NCBI RefSeq assembly: GCF_028768465.1
Contig: NZ_CP118225.1
Span: forward strand, 2,461,001-2,525,000
DNA length: 64,000 bases
Direction: 5' to 3'
Source: Rhodopirellula sp. P2
Lineage (GTDB): Bacteria; Planctomycetota; Planctomycetia; Pirellulales; Pirellulaceae
Part shown: piece by piece, positions 14,480-22,098 of the stretch
Position numbering within the stretch: position 1 is the stretch's first letter
Layout of the letters: every line of letters starts with the position of its first letter
Notes under the pieces: generated by a model
What the model saw: only the letters and a program-made list of their open reading frames with translations
Database searches by the model: none
What the model was told of the DNA's origin: nothing
Translations under genes and position numbers: made by a program

Positions 14480-14677
14480 ATGTCACTTCAAGAACTTGAA
14501 AACACGATCGCGAAATTGCCCCCAGATGAACTTGCGAAATTCCGCGAGTGGTTTCTGGACTTTGATTCCGCACAGTTTGACAAACGCATCGAAACCGACG
14601 CTCGCGACGGGCGATTGGATTCGCTTGCTGACGCGGCGCTTCGCGACCACAAAGCTGGCAGATCGTCGCCGCTATGA
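14480..14677 (+). CDS. Antitoxin-like small protein (cassette 10)
   Basis: 65 aa from ATG 14480. The sequence ELENTIAKLPPDELAKFREW followed by FLDFDSAQFDKRIE and an ending of the type LADAALRDHKAGRSSPL is typical of the short antitoxins that pair with RelE/YafQ-like toxins. It overlaps the next gene by ATGA (14674-14677). Unlike the other three toxin-antitoxin pairs in the array, it reads in cassette direction. Confidence 0.78.
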   Translation: MSLQELENTIAKLPPDELAKFREWFLDFDSAQFDKRIETDARDGRLDSLADAALRDHKAGRSSPL

Positions 14678-14932
14678 GTCATTTTGCAAGCCCCGCATTC
14701 TGGGATTGCTACAAGCAACTTCCGGATACCATTCGATCGCTGGCCGACAAGAACTTTTGCACTCCTCAAAGCTGACCCGAAGCATCCGTCCCTTCACTTC
14801 AAAAAGGTCGGCCGTTTTCGGTCTGCTCGCGTTGGGCGAGACTTCCGTGCACTCGCTGTCGAGACCGACGACGGTCTTCTATGGTTTTGGATCGGCAATC
14901 ACGCTGAGTACGATCGCTTGATCGGCGCGTAG
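14674..14932 (+). pseudogene. RelE-like toxin with a frameshift (cassette 10)
   Basis: ATG 14674 opens MSHFASPAFWDCYKQLPDTI and runs to DKNF, then the frame is lost at the run TTTT (14755-14758) and stops soon after. With one T fewer the frame continues as ALLKADPKHPSLHFKKVGRF and ends VETDDGLLWFWIGNHAEYDRL, a good RelE-type C-terminus. The toxin is thus probably inactivated by a one-base insertion, unless this is a sequencing error in the homopolymer or programmed slippage. The antitoxin remains intact. Confidence 0.7.
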
Positions 14933-14937
14933 GTTCC

Positions 14938-15073
14938 GCCCAACATGGTTTGTACGCTAGGCCTGCGGCACGCCTTCCTTGGTTGGTCACGTGGGATGGC
15001 ATTGGTACAATCTCTCTTAACACAGAGTCAACTGCTTCGTTCAGGGCGGTGTCGTAAAAACCTTCCGTCCGAC
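14938..15073 (+). repeat. attC10 (disrupted 3' core)
   Basis: Outer core GCCCAAC (14938-14944), exact complement of the cassette start GTTGGGC. Inner arms GGTTTGTACG and CGTAAAAACC. The 3' core should read GTTRRRY but is GTCCGAC, because foreign sequence begins at 15069. A second copy of AAAACCTTCCGT followed by a proper GTTGTGC lies at 15366-15382. Confidence 0.75.
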
Positions 15074-15358
15074 GGAAGGGTGCGCCCGAGGTTTTCAAGG
15101 CATGCACCGATGTCCGAATGTTCAATGCTGGACGGCGTCCGTGTTGAAAACAACCCACCGGCATGCCGGTGGGCCGCGAAGCACCTTCGGCGCATCGGAG
15201 ACCAAGCTATTCCTGGGCAAGTTGCTCCTCAGCAGAGCTTGCTTCCGCTTCATTTGGCAACTCAATTCGAACGCCTCGAAATGGTCCGTTCAAACTTCGG
15301 GCATCGGAGAAATCCCTCCAAAAACCTGAAGTCAGGGTACCGCGCACGCTTCCGTCGG
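15069..15358. mobile_element. 290-bp MITE-like insert with 17-bp inverted ends
   Basis: Ends CCGACGGAAGGGTGCGC (15069-15085) and GCGCACGCTTCCGTCGG (15342-15358) are inverted repeats with 16 of 17 matches. A 12-base direct repeat AAAACCTTCCGT occurs at 15057-15068 and 15366-15377. The interior has no convincing ORF but includes a perfect 20-base palindrome at 15154-15173. It could be a MITE in the attC or an ORF-less cassette with a collapsed attC. Confidence 0.5.
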
Positions 15359-15375
15359 ATGAGCCAAAACCTTCC

Positions 15376-15382
15376 GTTGTGC
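15376..15382 (+). repeat. Displaced attC10 3' core
   Basis: GTTGTGC preceded by AAAACCTTCC has the exact form of a normal attC 3' end and marks the start of cassette 11 (TTGTGCGACC). Confidence 0.65.
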
Positions 15383-15385
15383 GAC

Positions 15386-15673
15386 CTATATGTTTCGCAT
15401 GTCACGACTGCCGTGAATGACGCGAGACACCTCGATGCCACGTTCGGTCGCGCGGAAGAAAATCACGTAGTTGCCGACGCTGAATGAACGGGCACCTGGC
15501 ACTCCAAGTCCTGGCCGCAATTCGCCCATTTCAGGCTGGGTCGCAATCGTTTCGCACGTCTCCCGAATCTTGCGTGACCATTCACGTGCCGCCTCCGGCT
15601 TGTCCCTCGCAATGTATTCAACCATGCCGAATAAGTCGTCATCCGCCTCCGGTGCATAGATGACGTTCGCCAT
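15386..15673 (-). CDS. RelE/ParE-family toxin (cassette 11)
   Basis: 95 aa, starting MANVIYAPEADDDLFGMVEY, with the shared motif IARDKPEAAREW, then ETIATQPEMGELRPG and VGNYVIFFRATERGIEVSRVIHG. It is clearly related to the toxins of cassettes 5 and 8, especially through IARDKP and YVIFFR. Its ATG overlaps the antitoxin stop by one base. It reads against cassette polarity. It probably acts as a growth inhibitor released when the antitoxin is lost, which would favour keeping the array. Confidence 0.85.
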   Translation of the reverse strand: MANVIYAPEADDDLFGMVEYIARDKPEAAREWSRKIRETCETIATQPEMGELRPGLGVPGARSFSVGNYVIFFRATERGIEVSRVIHGSRDMRNI

Positions 15674-15915
15674 TAGCCTTTCCCATTCTCAATTTCTCGA
15701 ATACGCTCTTCCGCACGTCGGTAGACATCTTCGGCCGGGATACCTTTCCCGGCGTCCAACTGATCGAATCCCTTTCGTACTTCAGCGTGAAGCGTTTCCC
15801 TTGCCTGCAACAAACGCAACGCTTCCGCAAGCACATCGGATTCGTTTAGGAATCTCTTTTCGGAGACCATTCGTTGAACAAAGGGGACTAAATCGCTAGG
15901 GATCTCTGTTGTCAT
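15673..15915 (-). CDS. ParD-like antitoxin (cassette 11)
   Basis: 80 aa beginning MTTEIPSDLVPFVQRMVSEK, with SDVLAEALRLLQARETLHAE, then VRKGFDQLDAGKGIPAEDVY and a charged tail (RRAEERIREIENGKG). The layout matches the antitoxins of cassettes 5 and 8. It is the first gene of the reverse operon, 40 bases from the attC outer core. Confidence 0.83.
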   Translation of the reverse strand: MTTEIPSDLVPFVQRMVSEKRFLNESDVLAEALRLLQARETLHAEVRKGFDQLDAGKGIPAEDVYRRAEERIREIENGKG

Positions 15916-15955
15916 GACTGTCTCAATTTTGACTGGCTTGGCAGCGATGTTGGTC

Positions 15956-16095
15956 GTAGAACATGTTTTTTACGCAAGGCCCCTTCGGGGACAACTTCAG
16001 CGTGTTTTTGGCCGCGGCTCCATCGTACAATCAAATCAGATTCAGAACATCTTCGCTTCGGTGGTGGCGATGTTGAGAAAAGCCTTCGGTTGAGC
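15956..16095 (+). repeat. attC11 (degenerate, last of the array)
   Basis: Outer core GTAGAAC (15956-15962) and GTTGAGC (16089-16095). The 5' inner arm TTTTTTACGC is good, but the 3' arm reads TGTTGAGAAAAGCC instead of TGTCGTAAAAACC. The interior is nearly identical to attC4. No further attC is seen downstream, so this is the end of the array. Confidence 0.7.
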
Positions 16096-16249
16096 AGTTT
16101 GGGGGGGCGGAAGCCTCGAGGTGACTGCCGGCCTGAACCCACTGGCATTTTCCGTCGTAGCAACCGGGTATCACTCTCTTTTTTGACCGAGACGGTCGTG
16201 GATCGTTTCGCTTTGATTTTGTCTTCCTAAGATCGGTTGGTTTCCAGTT

Positions 16250-16927
16250 ATGTCCGCTGAAGTTCAGTTTTCAGGGGCCGCAGACGCTGCTGAGTTTCCC
16301 TACAAAGCCATCAACCGCGGCGCGATTGCGTCGTTGGTTTTCTTGCTGCTGTCGTTGCCCGGGTTGATGCCGACGTTCTCGCCAATGCTGATTCTGGCGG
16401 TGCCGGGCGTTTTGGCGGGGGTGATTGCGCTCCGGGCGATCAGCCGTTTTCCTGATGAATACAGCGGCGCGGGTGTCGCGAAATTAGGTGTGGCCGGTTG
16501 TGCCCTGCTGTTTCTGGGCGGCGTTGGTTTCCACACCTACACGTATTTGACCGAGGTTCCCGAGGGCTACGAACGCGTTGCGTTTTACAAATTGCAGGGA
16601 GAGCCCAATGGGCCAGATCAGCCCACGGCAGATGCGTTGTCGATCGACGGGGAAGCCATTTTCCTGAAGGGGTACATCCACCCCAGCAGTGGCAGTGGGA
16701 TGCTTCGTCAGTTTGTGCTGGTGCCCGACCTTGGAACCTGTTGCTTTGGCGGGGATCCCCGCAGCAGTGACATGATTGAAGTGACCTTGCCGCCGGGCGA
16801 AGCGGTTCGAGCGGGGCTGACCAAACGCAAGCTGGCGGGAACCTTCAAGGTCAATCGTGTTCCACAGAGCAAAGATGACTTTGAAAACGCGATGTTCTAC
16901 AAGATGCGCGTCGACCAGTACAAATAG
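16250..16927 (+). CDS. Membrane protein with DUF3299-like domain
   Basis: 225 aa. Two N-terminal transmembrane stretches (IASLVFLLLSLPGLMPTF with PMLILAVPGVLAGVIAL, and VAGCALLFLGGVGFHTY) precede an extracytoplasmic domain. That domain contains LKGYIHPSSGSGMLRQFVLV followed by PDLGTCCFGGDP, matching the pattern GYxxP...QFxLVxxxxxCCFG of the DUF3299 family. The paired Cys suggest metal or heme-related chemistry, but no function is established. The next gene carries the same domain. First gene outside the integron, 154 bases after the last attC. Confidence 0.7.
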   Translation: MSAEVQFSGAADAAEFPYKAINRGAIASLVFLLLSLPGLMPTFSPMLILAVPGVLAGVIALRAISRFPDEYSGAGVAKLGVAGCALLFLGGVGFHTYTYLTEVPEGYERVAFYKLQGEPNGPDQPTADALSIDGEAIFLKGYIHPSSGSGMLRQFVLVPDLGTCCFGGDPRSSDMIEVTLPPGEAVRAGLTKRKLAGTFKVNRVPQSKDDFENAMFYKMRVDQYK

Positions 16928-17061
16928 CCAGTACGAATCGGACTGGCTCGCGATCGCGAATTGCTGTTGTGGGATCTGCGGCACAGGTTGGTACGATGGG
17001 GCGCGGCATTGCAGGCGACCGGCACCGCAATTTTCTTCCACGAACGATGGATGCTTGTCAG

Positions 17062-17679
17062 ATGAAACTCAATTCAAGAATTTGGTCGATGGGGATGGTG
17101 GGATGCCTCGCCATCGGAGGCGTGTTTTCAACCGTTTCTGCCGCGGATGATTCCACGACGCAAAAGGAACGCTCCGCGACAGCTCGATCGATCATTGAAC
17201 AACGCCGCGCTGCGATGCGAGGGGATGCCGCCGGGCGTGAGAAAGTGGAGGTTCGCAAGAGCAGCCTGGCGGACCTAGCGAAAGGAGACATTTCGTTTGA
17301 CGATTTGACGTTCGACATCGAAAAGGGCCAGGTCTTCGACGAGAAGCAATTGACCAAGGAGCTCAAGTTTCTGAACGGTCGCAAGGTGCGGTTGCGGGGC
17401 TACATGTTGCCAAGCACGTTGTACAAAGAAACTGACATCGACCAATTTGTCTTGGTGCGTGACAACCTGGAATGCTGTTTCGGTCCTGGTGCAGCCTTGT
17501 TTGACTGCGTGATGATTGAAATGCAGCCAGGCCGAACAACCGACTTCGTGCCGCGCCCTGTCATGGTGGAAGGCAAGTTTGTGCTGGACACTGAGAAGTA
17601 TCGCTACCCCGGCGGCAAAGGCCCCGACGGAGCCTCCCACATGGCCGTGTTTCGAATTGAGGGACTTCGCGTCCGATGA
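17062..17679 (+). CDS. Secreted DUF3299-like protein
   Basis: 205 aa from ATG 17062, chosen because it gives a clean signal peptide (MKLNSRIWSMGMVGCLAIGG to FSTVSAAD); the frame is open from 16969. After a charged helical region come RKVRLRGYMLPSTLYKETDI and FVLVRDNLECCFGPGAALFD, the same signature as in the preceding gene, so the two form a pair. It ends by overlapping the start of the peptidase gene by 4 bases (ATGA), so the three genes probably form one transcript. Role unknown. Confidence 0.7.
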   Translation: MKLNSRIWSMGMVGCLAIGGVFSTVSAADDSTTQKERSATARSIIEQRRAAMRGDAAGREKVEVRKSSLADLAKGDISFDDLTFDIEKGQVFDEKQLTKELKFLNGRKVRLRGYMLPSTLYKETDIDQFVLVRDNLECCFGPGAALFDCVMIEMQPGRTTDFVPRPVMVEGKFVLDTEKYRYPGGKGPDGASHMAVFRIEGLRVR

Positions 17680-18914
17680 TCAACCAAGACCGATTGCTGC
17701 AACGTTTTCTTCGCTACGTCCGACTCGACACCGCCGCTGATCCGCAGTCGCAAGCCTACCCCAGCACCGAAAGCCAGCGTGAATTGGCGACGATGTTGGC
17801 CGATGAACTGACCAAGATGGGATTGACTGACGTGGTCCTGGACGAGCACGCGGTTGTGACCGCAACGGTGCCGGCCACCATTGAGGGTCAGGCACCCACC
17901 GTGGCGTTGGTGGCGCACATGGATACCTCGCCGGAGGCGCCCAGTGAGGCGGTCAATCCTCAGGTCATCTCTTCCTACTCAGGCGGTGACATTCCGCTGT
18001 CCAGCGGCAATGCCATCACGGTCGCTGGCTGCCCCGATCTCGAGAAAATGGTCGGTCACACGTTGATCACCACGGATGGTTCGACGTTGCTGGGTGGCGA
18101 CGACAAAGCCGGCGTGGCGATCATCATGGAACTGGCTGAGACGTTGGTGGAGAATCCGCATCTGCCGCATGGACCAGTTCGCGTTGTGATGACGTGCGAC
18201 GAAGAAATCGGCCGTGGCACAGACAAGCTGGATCTGCAGAAACTGGATGCCACCGTGGCTTACACGGTCGATGGTGGCGGCCAAGGCATCATTGATGTGG
18301 AAACGTTTTCTGCCGATGCAATGACGTTGATTTTTCGGGGCCACAACATTCATCCTGCGATCGCGAAAGATCGGATGGTGAATTCACTGCGGGCGGCATC
18401 CGATTTTGCGGCCTCCCTGCCCCGCGAATCGGAAACTCCCGAGACCACAGATGGCCGCGACGGTTTCATTCATTTGCACGACATCGTTGGCGGTGTCGGT
18501 CAAACTCGCGTGGAATTGATCCTGCGATCCTTCGATAGCGAGCAATTGACCGTTTACGCCGACAAGGTTCGGGGGTTGGCCGAGCAGGCTGCCGCGGCCT
18601 GGCCGGGGATTGAGCTGCAGTGTGACGTGCGACGACAATATCGAAACCTAGCCGATGGATTGGCCAAGCTGCCCGAGTCGGTCACTTTGGCTGAGCAAGC
18701 GTTCGAAAATTTGGGCCTGCCATGTCAGACGGCGATCGTGCGTGGCGGCACCGACGGCAGTCAACTGACGGAGAAAGGTTTGCCGACACCGAACCTGTCC
18801 AGTGGTCAGCACAACATCCACAGCGTGCTTGAATTCGCAAGCCTGGATGAGATGGTTGTCTCCGCCAATCACCTCGTCGAATTGCTGAAACTCTGGGGCG
18901 AGAAACGGATCTGA
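17676..18914 (+). CDS. pepT: Tripeptide aminopeptidase PepT
   Basis: 412 aa, the usual length for PepT of the M20 metallopeptidases. Zinc ligands and catalytic residues are visible in order: His and Asp in VALVAHMDTSPEA, the bridging Asp in LLGGDDKAGVA, the Glu pair in MTCDEEIGRG, Asp in YTVDGGG, and His in SSGQHNIHSVLEF. The lid-domain segment HNIHPAIAKDRMVN is also typical. It removes the N-terminal residue from tripeptides in the cytoplasm. The start overlaps the upstream gene (ATGA), indicating translational coupling. The stop is 25 bases from a convergent hydrolase gene. Confidence 0.93.
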   Translation: MINQDRLLQRFLRYVRLDTAADPQSQAYPSTESQRELATMLADELTKMGLTDVVLDEHAVVTATVPATIEGQAPTVALVAHMDTSPEAPSEAVNPQVISSYSGGDIPLSSGNAITVAGCPDLEKMVGHTLITTDGSTLLGGDDKAGVAIIMELAETLVENPHLPHGPVRVVMTCDEEIGRGTDKLDLQKLDATVAYTVDGGGQGIIDVETFSADAMTLIFRGHNIHPAIAKDRMVNSLRAASDFAASLPRESETPETTDGRDGFIHLHDIVGGVGQTRVELILRSFDSEQLTVYADKVRGLAEQAAAAWPGIELQCDVRRQYRNLADGLAKLPESVTLAEQAFENLGLPCQTAIVRGGTDGSQLTEKGLPTPNLSSGQHNIHSVLEFASLDEMVVSANHLVELLKLWGEKRI

Positions 18915-18938
18915 TGCGATCGGTTGTCGGCCGGTGAA

Positions 18939-19925
18939 TCAGTGGTTCTTGAGGAACTCGATTGTCCAGTCCTGCACCGCAGGTTCTTCCATCAGGAAGG
19001 AGTGCAGCACAGGCACTTGGTGCACCGTCTGGGCTCCTTTGAGCTGAGCTTCTTCGAGGCTGACAACAAAGTCACCTTCGCCGTCCACCAGGGGATTTGC
19101 GATCGGCGTTGCGACCTTTCCTGCCACGATCGCAAAGGGAAACGATGGTGTCGCGAGTTTGGATTCCACCTCGGACCAACGAGTGCCAAGTTCCATCGCA
19201 CCGGGGCCAGCGACCAATCCAAACACGCCGGTCGGAGCCAGGCGTCGAGCAATCGCGGCGCCTTGATTGGGCGGTCCCAGCATGACCATCGATCGCATTC
19301 GCGGCAGCAAGTTGCCGGGGTCACCGTCGGCTTGCAGGTCACCGATCAGATGCCGGGTGATGATGTTGCCCATGCTATGGCCGACGAAAGCGAACTGGGC
19401 ATCAGGCGATTGGTGTTCGAGGACTTCTCGCAGTGCGGTGGCTGATTCGGCCAGTGAGCCGCGGGTGCTGGCGTAGCCAAACCGGATCGTTTGATCAAAT
19501 CCTTCGGCGTGAAGTTTGGTTTCCAGTGGCTTCATGCATTTGTCCGTTCGCATCAAACCGTGCAACAGAACCACAATCGGTCGCTCGCCGGGCGGTACGA
19601 CATCAGGCTGCAGTTCGTGGAGGGCTTCGTCGACATCGGCTCGACTGCCCCAAGCTCGGCGAATGTTATTGGGATCCAGAAGCCGCCAGTGTTTGGTCAC
19701 CGCGTTTTGCTGAATCCGGTAGCCGCTTCTGTAGTCATGATCCGTCCACAGTTGAGCTCCGCCCAATGTTGGCAAGGGAACGTTGAGGTTCTGGGCCATC
19801 GTTGTGCTCGCGGAATTTCCCGACCAAGTGTGAAGACCCCAGACTGGAGCCAGTGAAACGGCGGCAATCAAGGCGAATTGCCGAGTCGATTTGAGCCGGC
19901 GACTGATTGTTCGAGTGAAGTTCAT
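18939..19925 (-). CDS. Secreted alpha/beta-hydrolase (lipase/esterase-like)
   Basis: 328 aa. An N-terminal hydrophobic stretch after a basic run (RRLKSTRQFALIAAVSLAPVWG) suggests export or membrane anchoring. The hydrolase core begins with PIVVLLHGLMRTDKCM (oxyanion-loop HG), the nucleophile elbow is FVGHSMGN with Ser, and a plausible catalytic His lies in VPVLHSFLM. The motif MVMLGPPNQGAAIA follows as in triacylglycerol-lipase relatives. Substrate unknown. It lies 130 bases downstream of the HtrA-like genes on the same strand and could be the last gene of that group. Confidence 0.8.
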   Translation of the reverse strand: MNFTRTISRRLKSTRQFALIAAVSLAPVWGLHTWSGNSASTTMAQNLNVPLPTLGGAQLWTDHDYRSGYRIQQNAVTKHWRLLDPNNIRRAWGSRADVDEALHELQPDVVPPGERPIVVLLHGLMRTDKCMKPLETKLHAEGFDQTIRFGYASTRGSLAESATALREVLEHQSPDAQFAFVGHSMGNIITRHLIGDLQADGDPGNLLPRMRSMVMLGPPNQGAAIARRLAPTGVFGLVAGPGAMELGTRWSEVESKLATPSFPFAIVAGKVATPIANPLVDGEGDFVVSLEEAQLKGAQTVHQVPVLHSFLMEEPAVQDWTIEFLKNH

Positions 19926-20055
19926 GGGACTGTTTCAGCGTTTGCAAACTGGCGGATCGTTTGGAGCTTTCTCTGGTTTCGGGGGACATTCAACCAGAGC
20001 CCAACGGGCGGACCAATTTGCGCGCAATCTGGTCTTCAGTCATCTTTTTCGTCGC

Positions 20056-22098
20056 TCACATCGTAAGCAGCGATCGGGTCCATTGCAGGCACAGGTCACG
20101 GTTGAGCGTGAGTGTGGTTTGCAACGGGCACCCGATTCGTCGAAGCGTGGCGGCCCAGAAGGGCATCTCGGAGTTTGGCGGACTGGGGATCAGGACTCGA
20201 AGCAATCGCGGGGGCCCGTCCTTTCGAATTCGGATCGCGGGCGGTTCGGTCTCGTTCGAGATGGCCACCCCTGAAAACACATTTTCCGTCGAGAGCGATG
20301 CGCCCAACGCCATGGAGTCAGCGGGGTTGGCTTTCTCGCCCATCGTGAACGCACCGCCGCCGATCAAGGAAACGGCGGACGGTGATGCACCGGATTGCTT
20401 CAGCGAGGCCGCGGTCAGTTTGGTGATCGCGTCGATCTCATTGGGACGCCATTGGTCGTCGGCATCACTGCAGATCACGCACACCGCGACGCGGTGCTGG
20501 CGAGCCAGGTCTTTCCAGGGATCGAGCATGGTGGAAGGATCGCGGTCCTTGGGGGGAGCCAACACAATTGCCAGCGCCAACGGTGTCGACGGGGTTTCAT
20601 CCGAAGCGGTTGCTGCGTCGGCTGCTGGTTGGGGGAACCAAATCGCTGCGGTGTTGGTGATGTCCGGCAACTGCAACGTTTCCACATTCCAATCGTCTGC
20701 AGCTGAATTGTCCGACGTTTGGTGGGCTTGGATGCGGTCGAGTGGACCGTCCAACGTCAGCGGATCGATCGAGACCGTTTGTGTTTTGCCTTCACGCTCG
20801 ATGGTCAGTTCCATTGCGGTTTCAGGTTCGGATGCCCAGAGACGTTGTCGCAGGGCGTTGGTGTTCAAGATTGGCGAACCATCCAGTTGAATCAGTCGGT
20901 CGTTTGGTTTCAGAACGCCATCGGCGGGCGACTGATCCCAGACGCTTTGGACGACGACGGAATCCGCTTCGTTGGATTCCGGCATGACTTCATCGGTTGC
21001 AATCAGGCCAATGAATTGGGGCTGAAGTGGTGGGATGGTGGCGACCATGGTCGCGATGGTTGAAAGTGATTTGCCATCTCGCTGATAGGTGATTTCAACG
21101 TCATCACCGGCATCGAATTGGCCCAGGGCAAGTTTGATTTCCTGCCGCCGGGTGACCTTTTGGCCGCCAATTGTTTGGACTTGGTCGCCGACTTTCAGGC
21201 CGGCTTTGTCTGCGGGCGAACGTTTGCGAACGACACTCAGTTCGGTTCCTTCGGCATACGGATCGCTGCCTGCAACGACGAAGCCCAGCAAGCCTTGTTG
21301 GATGTTGTTTCCGCGACGCAGTTGGTCCAGTTTCTCGGCAATGATCGAACTGGGGATTGCGAACGCGATTCCGGAGTCGTACCAGGCGGTTGATTCTTCG
21401 GCGCCACCCTCGCCCACCGCTGGGATCACGATCCCGCGGAAGTGGCCTTTCAAATCGATCAAAGGACCGCCGTAGAATGCAGGCGAAATGCGGGCATCGG
21501 TCTGGATCGCGGTACCATCGAGACGACCGACTGCGGAGAGGATTCCTGTGCTGACCATTGGCGTGTTGGCTTCGCCGTAGCGAGCCACCGCGACCATCGT
21601 TTCCCCGACTTGGTCGATGGTTTGATCGGTGGCTGGGAATTCAATCGGTTGCCAGGTTTCGTCGCTGGAGGACACTTTCAACAGCACCAGGTCACGGTGT
21701 TCGTCTTGGGCGACCACTGTCGCGGGGTATCGTTTTCCACTGGGTGTGTTGACGATGATGCTGGCCGAGTCGCCACCGGTGACCCAGGAAGAGGTCAGGA
21801 CGTGCCCCATCTCGTCGATCACCACACCTGATGTCGGTGCATCTTGTCGGACTTCTCCATCGGCTTGCATGACGCCAATGACTTCGATGGTCACGACGGC
21901 AGGCAAGGCGTCTTGAGCGACCCCACGGACGGCTTTGGCCAAGACGTTTTGATAACGTGCCGACGAGGGAGCCTGCGCATGGCAGACGCCTGCGATGCAG
22001 AACGACAACGCGACCAGCACGAGCGATCGCGCCGTTGCAAACGAACGAAGGAAAACGGTTGGACGAAGCGGGGGGGCCAAGGGAATCTCGCGAATCAT
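20056..22098 (-). CDS. HtrA-like protein with two PDZ domains, catalytically dead
   Basis: 680 aa with an N-terminal signal (LVLVALSFCIAGVCHAQA). The trypsin-like domain (residues about 50-260) has the Asp strand HRDLVLLKV, but the His position reads GHVLTSSWV without His and the Ser loop reads SPAFYGGPLID instead of GNSGGP. The protease triad is thus broken. Two PDZ domains follow (LSVVRKRSPADKAGLKVGDQ and VVQSVWDQSPADGVLKPNDR), then a C-terminal region of about 200 residues of unknown fold. It overlaps the preceding gene by 4 bases. Probably a periplasmic adaptor or pseudo-enzyme partner of the active protease encoded upstream. Confidence 0.82.
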   Translation of the reverse strand: MIREIPLAPPLRPTVFLRSFATARSLVLVALSFCIAGVCHAQAPSSARYQNVLAKAVRGVAQDALPAVVTIEVIGVMQADGEVRQDAPTSGVVIDEMGHVLTSSWVTGGDSASIIVNTPSGKRYPATVVAQDEHRDLVLLKVSSSDETWQPIEFPATDQTIDQVGETMVAVARYGEANTPMVSTGILSAVGRLDGTAIQTDARISPAFYGGPLIDLKGHFRGIVIPAVGEGGAEESTAWYDSGIAFAIPSSIIAEKLDQLRRGNNIQQGLLGFVVAGSDPYAEGTELSVVRKRSPADKAGLKVGDQVQTIGGQKVTRRQEIKLALGQFDAGDDVEITYQRDGKSLSTIATMVATIPPLQPQFIGLIATDEVMPESNEADSVVVQSVWDQSPADGVLKPNDRLIQLDGSPILNTNALRQRLWASEPETAMELTIEREGKTQTVSIDPLTLDGPLDRIQAHQTSDNSAADDWNVETLQLPDITNTAAIWFPQPAADAATASDETPSTPLALAIVLAPPKDRDPSTMLDPWKDLARQHRVAVCVICSDADDQWRPNEIDAITKLTAASLKQSGASPSAVSLIGGGAFTMGEKANPADSMALGASLSTENVFSGVAISNETEPPAIRIRKDGPPRLLRVLIPSPPNSEMPFWAATLRRIGCPLQTTLTLNRDLCLQWTRSLLTM

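Noticed and set aside
3606-16095. CRISPR array
   Set aside because: The repeats are about 137-208 bp long, imperfect and separated by genes, so they are attC sites and not short direct repeats with uniform spacers.
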